Made by a program: the position numbers and the translations under genes
Shown here: piece by piece, positions 8,387-12,542 of the stretch
Position numbering within the stretch: the stretch's first letter is position 1
Layout of the letters: the number at the start of each line of letters is the position of its first letter
Assembly (NCBI GenBank): GCA_038233055.1
Contig: JBBSMS010000099.1
Coordinates: 1 to 12,542 of the forward strand
Source of the DNA: Salsipaludibacter sp038233055
GTDB lineage: Bacteria > Actinomycetota > Nitriliruptoria > Nitriliruptorales > Nitriliruptoraceae
Direction: 5' to 3'
DNA length: 12,542 nt
Notes under the pieces: model-generated
Databases searched by the model: none
Told to the model about the DNA's origin: nothing
Seen by the model: the letters and a program-made list of their open reading frames with translations, nothing else

Positions 8387-10049
8387 CGGCGCCGGTCGAC
8401 GCACTCCCGACCAGCCGGGCGTACTTGGCCAGCACGCCGTGGTGGTCGCCGCGCGGTGGAGCCCCCTCCGGCTCCGCGCGGCGTCGTGCCAGTTCCGCCT
8501 CGTCGACCAGCAGGTCAATCCTTCGTTCGTCGAGGTCCAGCCGGATCTGGTCGCCGTCGGCCACGAGCGCGATCGGCCCACCCTCCACCGCCTCCGGTGC
8601 GACGTGGCCGACGCTGATGCCGTGCGTTGCACCGGAGAAGCGCCCATCGGTCACCACCGCCACGTCCTCGCCGTGGCCCACCCCCTTGACGGCTGCGGTG
8701 ACGGCGAGCATCTCCGGCATGCCCGGTCCCCCCCGCGGACCCTGGTACCGGATGACGAGCACATCGCCGGTCCCGATCCTGCCTTCGAGCACGTGGGCCA
8801 TCGCCGTGGCTTCGTGGTCGAACACGTGCGCCGTACCGGTGAAGCGACGGAGGCCGAGGCCGGCCACCTTCACCACAGCCCCGTCGGGAGCCAGGGAACC
8901 GCGCAGGACGGCGATCCCGCCGTCGGCATGGACCGGTCGCTCCAGTGGGCGGATCACGTCGCCGTCAGGGGCCGGAGGCTTCCAGTCCTCGAGGTTCTCG
9001 CGAATCGTGCGTCCGGTCACGGTCGGGCAGTCGCCGTGGAGCAGTCCGTCCTCGAGGAGCATCTGCATGACCACGGGTATGCCGCCAACCGCGTCGATGT
9101 GGCTCATCTGGAAACGGCCCCGTGGTCGGGCGTCGACCAGGTGGGGAACGATGCGTCCGAGGCGGTCGAAGTCGTCCATCGTCAACTCGACGTCGGCGTT
9201 GGCCGCGATCGCCAGGAGGTGGAGGACGGCGTTCGTGGAGCCCCCGATTGCCATGACCACGGCGATTGCGTTCTCCAACGATGCCCGCGTGATGATCTCG
9301 CGGGCCCGGATGTCCTGGGCGATCAGGTCGAGGACGGTCTCGCCGGAACGACGTGCCACCTGCGCCCGGCGGACGTCGACCGCCGGCGGTGACGCGGAGC
9401 CGGGAAGGGCGAGCCCCATCGCCTCGCCCGCCGACGCCATCGTGTTGGCCGAGAACATCCCGCCGCAGGCGCCCTCGCCGGGGCACGCCGCCACCTCGAT
9501 GTCGTGGAGTTCGCGTTCGTCGATGTCCCCCGAGGCGTGGGCCCCGACCGCTTCGAAGACGTGGTTCACGTCGATGTCGCGATTGCGGTGTCGGCCCGGA
9601 AGGATGCTGCCGCCGTAGACCAGCACGCTCGGTCGATCCAGTCGGGCTGCGGCCATCATCATGCCGGGGAGCGACTTGTCGCAACCGGCCAGGGCCACCA
9701 ACCCGTCGAACCGTTCGGCTCGGACCATCGCCTCGACTGAGTCGGCGATGATCTCGCGGGACACCAGAGACGCCCGCATGCCTTCATGGCCGTTGGAGAT
9801 CCCATCGGACACGGCGATCGTGCCGAACTCGAAGGGAAAACCTCCACGGCGGTAGACGCCGATCTTGGCCTCGCCGGCGAGTCGGTGCAACGGCAGGTTG
9901 CAGGGAGTGACCTCGTTCCACGGGCTCGCCACGCCGACCTGGGCCGCGTCGAAGTCCCCGTCTCGCATGCCGACGGCGCGGAGGTAGGACCGTGCCGGTG
10001 CTCGCCGAGGCCCCTGGGTGACCACGGCGCTGTTCGGGTTGGACGGCAT
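8376..10049 (-). CDS. ilvD: Dihydroxy-acid dehydratase
   Basis: IlvD removes water from 2,3-dihydroxy-3-methylbutanoate or -pentanoate to give the 2-oxo acids leading to valine, leucine and isoleucine; it is a cytoplasmic Fe-S enzyme. The 557-aa length is usual. Cluster ligand candidates are Cys50 (TPCNLPL), Cys123 (AGCDKSLPGM) and Cys195 (CPGEGACGGMFSANTMA). Lys125 next to Asp124 is the position carbamylated in the family, and the C-terminal GRFSGATHGISVGHVAPEA (from about residue 469) carries the catalytic Ser (about 472). ATG 10049 is the first start in the frame; only a weak AGG precedes it. The 3' end overlaps the convergent regulator gene by 11 bp, so no separate terminator fits between them. 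Sugar-acid dehydratases (EDD, YjhG-type) are related, but the motifs read best as IlvD. Confidence 0.93.
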   Translation of the reverse strand: MPSNPNSAVVTQGPRRAPARSYLRAVGMRDGDFDAAQVGVASPWNEVTPCNLPLHRLAGEAKIGVYRRGGFPFEFGTIAVSDGISNGHEGMRASLVSREIIADSVEAMVRAERFDGLVALAGCDKSLPGMMMAAARLDRPSVLVYGGSILPGRHRNRDIDVNHVFEAVGAHASGDIDERELHDIEVAACPGEGACGGMFSANTMASAGEAMGLALPGSASPPAVDVRRAQVARRSGETVLDLIAQDIRAREIITRASLENAIAVVMAIGGSTNAVLHLLAIAANADVELTMDDFDRLGRIVPHLVDARPRGRFQMSHIDAVGGIPVVMQMLLEDGLLHGDCPTVTGRTIRENLEDWKPPAPDGDVIRPLERPVHADGGIAVLRGSLAPDGAVVKVAGLGLRRFTGTAHVFDHEATAMAHVLEGRIGTGDVLVIRYQGPRGGPGMPEMLAVTAAVKGVGHGEDVAVVTDGRFSGATHGISVGHVAPEAVEGGPIALVADGDQIRLDLDERRIDLLVDEAELARRRAEPEGAPPRGDHHGVLAKYARLVGSASTGAVTG

Positions 10050-10149
10050 GGCTGGCCTGTCGTGGACGTCATCGTCGACCGCGTGGAGACGTGTCCACGG
10101 GAGTGTCGGTGACCGTCACGAGGCCAACAAGTGGCTCCGGGTACCAGCA

Positions 10150-10235
10150 GTGCCACCACCCCCGACCGATATCGTCACGTGTGACGATATGGGGGGTCCG
10201 TGGTGGGCGACCATTCTGGGGCGGGGTGGTGGCAC
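10150..10235. promoter_or_regulatory. Nested inverted repeats upstream of ilvD (candidate operator)
   Basis: A perfect 22-bp palindrome lies at 10169-10190: arm ATATCGTCAC, centre GT, then the complementary arm. Around it a perfect 13-bp inverted repeat has arms GTGCCACCACCCC (10150-10162) and its complement (10223-10235). The palindrome centre lies about 130 bp upstream of the ilvD start and 85 bp past the stop of the upstream small gene. It could be an operator for ilvD, a terminator for the small gene, or both. The A/T-rich symmetric core in a GC-rich setting favours protein binding; the GTCAC/GTGAC symmetry recalls GntR-type sites but is not diagnostic. Confidence 0.6.
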
Positions 10236-10263
10236 GTGCGCAGTCCAGCTCGCGCGCGCCTCG

Positions 10264-10569
10264 TCATCGAACCTCGATGACCTGGGTCCGGTCAAAGACC
10301 GCCCCATGTCGCGCTTGCACGGCCAGTCGCCGATCGTCCGCGAGGTAACCGTTGAGCGCGTCACCGTCGGGGAACCACAGCACGTGAACTTCGGCTGGTT
10401 CATTCGGATCGTCGTTTGACCGTCGCCCGCGGAATCGGACGACACCGCCGTGCGCATCCAGGAGTGGCAGGAGCTCGTCCTCGTAGGCTGCCACGCGATC
10501 CATGTTTCCCGGATCCGCGAAGCCCAGGAATACCAGCGTCAGGCCCTCTGTCCCCCCGTCGCTCTTCAT
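10264..10569 (-). CDS. Small dimeric alpha/beta-barrel protein (DUF1330-like)
   Basis: 101 aa from ATG 10569, with GGAGG eight bases upstream. The residues follow the ferredoxin-like dimeric alpha/beta-barrel plan: first strand LTLVFLGFADPG, helix MDRVAAYEDELLPLLDAHGG, strand VVRFRGRRS, strand AEVHVLWFPDGDALNGYLAD with the helix that follows, and last strand FDRTQVIEV. The VLWFPDGDALNGYLADDRR stretch resembles the xxxIEFPSxexAxxwyxSpey motif of DUF1330 proteins. No catalytic residue can be named, and relatives range from enzymes to proteins of unknown role. The start overlaps a 17-codon ORF by ATGA, so translation may be coupled. It is followed downstream by the nested palindromes before ilvD. 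Confidence 0.75.
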   Translation of the reverse strand: MKSDGGTEGLTLVFLGFADPGNMDRVAAYEDELLPLLDAHGGVVRFRGRRSNDDPNEPAEVHVLWFPDGDALNGYLADDRRLAVQARHGAVFDRTQVIEVR

Positions 10570-10619
10570 GAATCATCCCTCCAACAGGTGCCGCGTGTAC
10601 GGCTGTCAGCTTCAGACAT
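10566..10619 (-). CDS. 17-codon upstream ORF, coupled to the DUF1330-like gene
   Basis: ATG 10619 follows GGAGG with an 8-nt spacer and encodes MSEADSRTRGTCWRDDS. Its TGA (10568-10566) overlaps the next ATG as ATGA. A good SD plus a coupled stop suggests a translated leader ORF that sets translation of the gene below, but the frame is open further upstream and no peptide family is known to me. It has a single Cys and Trp and no run of regulatory codons, so an attenuator type is not supported. Confidence 0.35.
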   Translation of the reverse strand: MSEADSRTRGTCWRDDS

Positions 10620-10671
10620 CGTTGGCCCCTCCGATGGACTTGCTCGCTGCGGGCCGCGACTGTGGTCCCCG

Positions 10672-10998
10672 TCATCCGAAAGATGATCCGGGCGCTGCGA
10701 GAGTGGCACGCCCGAGGGGGACCCGAGCTGCTCCCCTCTCAACTGCCAGGAGACCACCGGTACCCCCCGATCTCGCCCGTTTACTGCGACACCACGAAGT
10801 CGTCCTCCTCAAGATCGGGCATGGGAGCAGGACGGGCTTTCCTGCCCGTCGGCCACGCGGACGCCTTCGGGATGACCGGCCCTCCGCGATGAGTGAGGGG
10901 GCGGCGGAGATGTTGGTGGCGTGACGGCCACGGAGTCTTGGTGTGGGTGGAGTGTGCCAGACGACGGCGGTCTTGAGCAGCATCCGGGTGCGGTAGTT
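10672..10998 (-). pseudogene. ISL3-family transposase, C-terminal part (3' of the IS110 insertion)
   Basis: Starting at the IS110 right junction the frame reads INYRTRMLLKTAVVWHTPPT then PRLRGRH. ISL3-family transposases end with (F)RNFxNYRxRxLLxxxVxWxTxxTxRxRGR, and the first half of this motif (GFRNFD) is found more than 1 kb away at about 12144-12164 on the same strand. The two are the two ends of one gene split by IS110. The ISL3-like part ends at about 10888 (APSLIA), but no stop follows there and the frame remains open to 10672, so the native stop was lost or the true terminus differs. No ISL3 terminal inverted repeat was recognised. Confidence 0.75.
10831..10850. terminator. GC-rich hairpin downstream of the ISL3 remnant
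   Basis: GACGGGC (10831-10837) and GCCCGTC (10844-10850) form a perfect 7-bp stem around a 6-nt loop, TTTCCT. It lies past the probable end of the ISL3 coding part. No T tract follows on either strand, so it is a weak terminator candidate or part of the old ISL3 end. Confidence 0.3.
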
Positions 10999-11010
10999 GA
11001 TCCTCCTATG

Positions 11011-11905
11011 TCAAGTGGGGTGTCCGGGGAGCGCACGATGGAAGCGGCGGGTGATGAATCGCTTGAGCGCGCGGAGGGCCTCGCGCTTGGTCTTGCCCTC
11101 GGCCATCCGACGGGCGAGGTAGTCCTTGGCTGGCGGGTGACATCGGATCTGCGTGACGGCGATGCGGTGGATCGCCGAGTTGAGTTGGCGGGCACCACGG
11201 TGGCTGAGCCGGTGGCGGTCTGTCCGTCCGGACGAGACGGGCAGTGGGGCTGTGCCGGCGTGCCTGGCCAGCTGCGCGTCGCTGGCGAACCGCCCATCAA
11301 GGCCGACCTCGCCGACGATGCGGGCGGCGGTCAGGAAGGCGCAGCCGGGGATCTCGAGCAGCTCGGCGGCGTGAGTTTGGATGAGTGGCTTGAGCTGGCG
11401 GGCGGGCAGGTGGAAGGCCGGATCGAGGTCGTGGAGGTGCCACCGAAGCCGGTTGATCTCGCGGGTGCGTTCTGCCACGAGGTCGTCGTAGCGGTCGATT
11501 AGTAGCCGAATCTCATGTCCTGGGCCAGTGTCCGGGGTAGCCCGCGGGGCGTCAACAGGTCCGGCTCGCGGATCGCGGCGCGGGCGACGGCTTCAGCGTC
11601 GATCGGGTCGGACTTGCCCCAGGTCCGCTGTCCTGCCCGCGCGGTTCCCATCAGTTTGGGCGGGACGCGGCAGACGTCGGCGTCGTCGGCGAGCAGGTCA
11701 CGTTCGAGGCCCCCGCTGACGTGGCGACAGTCCTCGATCGCCCAGCGGTGGGGGCCGCGGACGGCTGCCCACGCGATCAGCTCCTGTCCTGGTGGCCGTC
11801 GTATCGCGCGGCCACGGTGATGTGGTCGAGCAACTTGGCCGTGTCCTCGTCGAGCGACACCGCAGTATGGGTGTCCTTGTGGCAGTCGATGCCGATGACT
11901 TGCAT
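11011..11905 (-). pseudogene. IS110-family transposase (DEDD), inactivated by two frameshifts
   Basis: The start ATG 11905 (GGAAGGA upstream) gives MQVIGIDCHKDTHTAVSLDE, the RuvC-like first strand with the catalytic Asp. The reading moves frame at 11782-11791, where TCCTG is repeated in tandem; removing one copy restores the family DGHQELIAWA. The middle frame holds HRWAIEDCRHVSGGLERDL and KSDPIDAEAVARAAIREPDL, the remaining acidic residues. A second shift at about 11530-11560 leads to GHEIRLLIDRYDDLVAERTR and the Transposase_20 domain (LLEIPGCAFLTAARIVGEVG ... APLPVSSGR ... RGARQLNSAIHRIA), with the conserved Ser in PVSSGR. The total is about 298 codons against roughly 330-400 for relatives; the coiled-coil between HLHDLDP and LLEIPG seems shortened by tens of residues. 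The protein should be non-functional. Confidence 0.88.
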
Positions 11906-11943
11906 GTCCGGTCCTTCCGGGTCGTGTGGGTGGGTAGTGCACG

Positions 11944-12118
11944 TCCGTCGGACAGGCCTCAGTTGGTCATCAGCGCACACGCTCCTATCAGGTCACGCCG
12001 GATCGACTGGATCGGCGAGAGCGACAGATCAACTACAGGTCAGCTCACGCGACGGTGAAGTTTGGGGTCAACTCTCGCCGACACCAGTCTCGCTTGTCCG
12101 GACGGATTCGCCGGAGTT
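11944..12118 (-). ncRNA. Candidate IS110 bridge RNA in the element left end
   Basis: Read 5' to 3' on the minus strand, the non-coding left end holds a 5' hairpin (TCCGG/CCGGA, 12115-12097), then a perfect 10-bp stem, TCGGCGAGAG (12081-12072) with its complement (12021-12012), closing a 50-nt loop. That loop contains AAACTTC (12063-12057), identical to the left target flank, and GTAGTTGATC (12036-12027), the exact complement of core plus right target flank. A second, less perfect loop contains ATAGGAG (11988-11982), identical to the element right end, and ACTGAG (11963-11958), complementary to the element left end. In the known IS621 bridge RNA the left guides pair with the bottom strand and the right guides with the top strand; the strand senses and order here agree. 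The 3' end and promoter are not defined, and transcription is inferred. Confidence 0.75.
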
Positions 12119-12143
12119 GCTGCCCACAGCGTGACACTGAGTC

Positions 12144-12386
12144 GAAGTTTCGGAACCCGCGTGCGACCCGGTCGACGGCTTCGTGCTCGCCGTTGATGGC
12201 TTCGACGGGGCCGGACGAGGCCCGTCCGGTGCGGTGGTAGGCCAACAGTTCGGTGCGCTACCGGTCCAGTGTGGTGGCCAGGCGGGTCACCACAGCCACG
12301 TCGACGTCGGCGGCCCACTCGAAGAAGCGCTCCAACTCGAGCCGGGCCTGGAAGATGTCGGGCGCGGTGAACACGCGCCGGACCAG
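12144..12386 (-). pseudogene. ISL3-family transposase, internal part (5' of the IS110 insertion), with a nonsense codon
   Basis: In one minus-strand frame the sequence reads VRRVFTAPDIFQARLELERF then FEWAADVDVAVVTRLATTLDR, a stop, then RTELLAYHRTGRASSGPVEA, INGEHEAVDRVARGFRNFD. ISL3 transposases carry a (L)xxWxxE(I/L)LAxxxTGxxSNGPTEAxN block before the GFRNF motif, so the family is clear. The stop is TAG at 12260-12258, where relatives have Trp (TGG). The gene then breaks at the IS110 left junction. Its 5' end is cut at about 12386, where Mrr coding sequence begins on the other strand. The catalytic acidic residue upstream is absent, so this was a dead remnant in its own right. Confidence 0.8.
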
Positions 12387-12389
12387 TTC

Positions 12390-12542
12390 GGGGTGTTTGT
12401 CACGACCGGTCGCTTCAGTTCAGGCGCACGGGAATTCGCAAGGGGCGTAGCCATGCAGTTGATACTCATCGACGGAGAAGAGTTGACCAAGCTCATGGTT
12501 CGCTACAACGTCGGCGTGTCCGTGCGCGAGACCTTCGACATC
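12390..12542 (+). pseudogene. Mrr-like restriction endonuclease, C-terminal part, 5' truncated (continues past the window)
   Basis: The plus-strand frame from about 12390 reads GVFVTTGRFSSGAREFARGV then AMQLILIDGEELTKLMVRYN, VGVSVRETFDI, and is still open at the window end. This is the C-terminal end of Mrr-type catalytic domains: the KGVFITTS.FS..AREYA strand and helix, the IVLIDG..L..LM strand and helix, then VGV.....Y.(I)KRIDED. The catalytic Asp and QxK motifs lie before this part and are missing, because the ISL3 remnant abuts at about 12386-12390. No 5' half of an Mrr gene is visible on the far side of the ISL3 remnant, so the insertion was followed by a deletion. ATG 12453 is in frame but gives only the final domain tail. 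Confidence 0.75.

Larger units (their letters stand above)
11001..12141 (-). mobile_element. IS110-group insertion element inside an ISL3 transposase gene
   Basis: The element (about 1.14 kb with one core copy) is bounded by the two halves of the ISL3 gene. On the minus strand the left junction reads AAACTTC-GA-CTCAGT (12150-12136) and the right junction ATAGGAG-GA-TCAACTAC (11009-10993). A GA dinucleotide is therefore present at both junctions, as expected for the core that IS110 enzymes recombine. There are no terminal inverted repeats and no longer target duplication, as is normal for this family. The layout, a long non-coding left end (about 235 nt) and a very short right end (about 10 nt after the transposase stop), is that of the IS110 group rather than IS1111. 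The exact ends are inferred from the bridge RNA guide matches and the ISL3 reading frame. Confidence 0.8.

Noticed and set aside
8383..9618. Very long plus-strand open frames opposite ilvD
   Set aside because: Compositional shadows of a high-GC gene; the minus-strand ilvD has full catalytic motifs.
11155..11500. Plus-strand open frame rich in Gly/Glu/Val opposite the IS110 C-terminal part
   Set aside because: Antisense shadow of the Transposase_20 domain; no SD and no known family.
10993..12141. CT as the IS110 core dinucleotide (CT at 12141-12140 and at 10996-10995)
   Set aside because: It would give FDYRTR in frame, one residue shorter than the ISL3 family, and it does not agree with the blocks matched by the four bridge RNA guides; GA fits all four.

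Overview
This is a GC-rich window (most codons end in G or C) with actinobacterial features: a MmyB-type XRE regulator, a DUF664/DinB protein, GTG starts with 4-nt overlaps, and ISL3 and IS110 transposases of actinobacterial type. The species cannot be fixed from the sequence; a high-GC Actinomycetota chromosome is the best guess.

Layout. (1) 1-1541: start of an unidentified gene leaving the window on the minus strand, a DinB/DUF664 gene split by a one-base frameshift, and a small minus-strand hypothetical with an SH3-like C-terminal half. (2) 1540-2393: gene debris, namely an ECF sigma-factor-like N-terminus behind an almost perfect ribosome binding site, a short GCRC..C motif in the same frame, and the C-terminal end of an alpha/beta hydrolase whose catalytic His is Gln. 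(3) 2406-7226, minus strand: a complete branched-chain amino-acid type ABC transporter in the order livK-livH-livM-livG-livF, tightly packed with GTGA overlaps. (4) 7227-7540: divergent regulatory region. (5) 7541-8386, plus strand: XRE/MmyB-like regulator. (6) 8376-10049, minus strand: ilvD (dihydroxy-acid dehydratase), overlapping the regulator tail to tail by 11 bp, with a perfect 22-bp palindrome nested beside a 13-bp inverted repeat about 120 bp upstream. (7) 10264-10619: small dimeric alpha/beta-barrel protein preceded by a coupled 17-codon ORF. (8) 10672-12542: nested mobile-element wreckage. An Mrr-like restriction endonuclease gene is truncated by an ISL3 transposase remnant, which is itself interrupted by an IS110-group element.

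How the parts fit. Regions 3-6 form a plausible branched-chain amino-acid module: import (Liv), synthesis (IlvD) and a divergent regulator. That the regulator controls liv or ilvD is an inference from position only.

The most interesting result is in region 8. The IS110-group element is caught in its target with both junctions readable. Its roughly 235-nt non-coding left end contains what looks like a complete bridge RNA. A perfect 10-bp stem closes a target loop, and four short segments match, in the expected order and strand sense, the left target flank, the right target flank, the element right end and the element left end. All four matches agree on one GA core dinucleotide at both junctions. 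The transposase itself is dead: a 5-bp tandem duplication, a second frameshift, and probably a lost coiled-coil segment.
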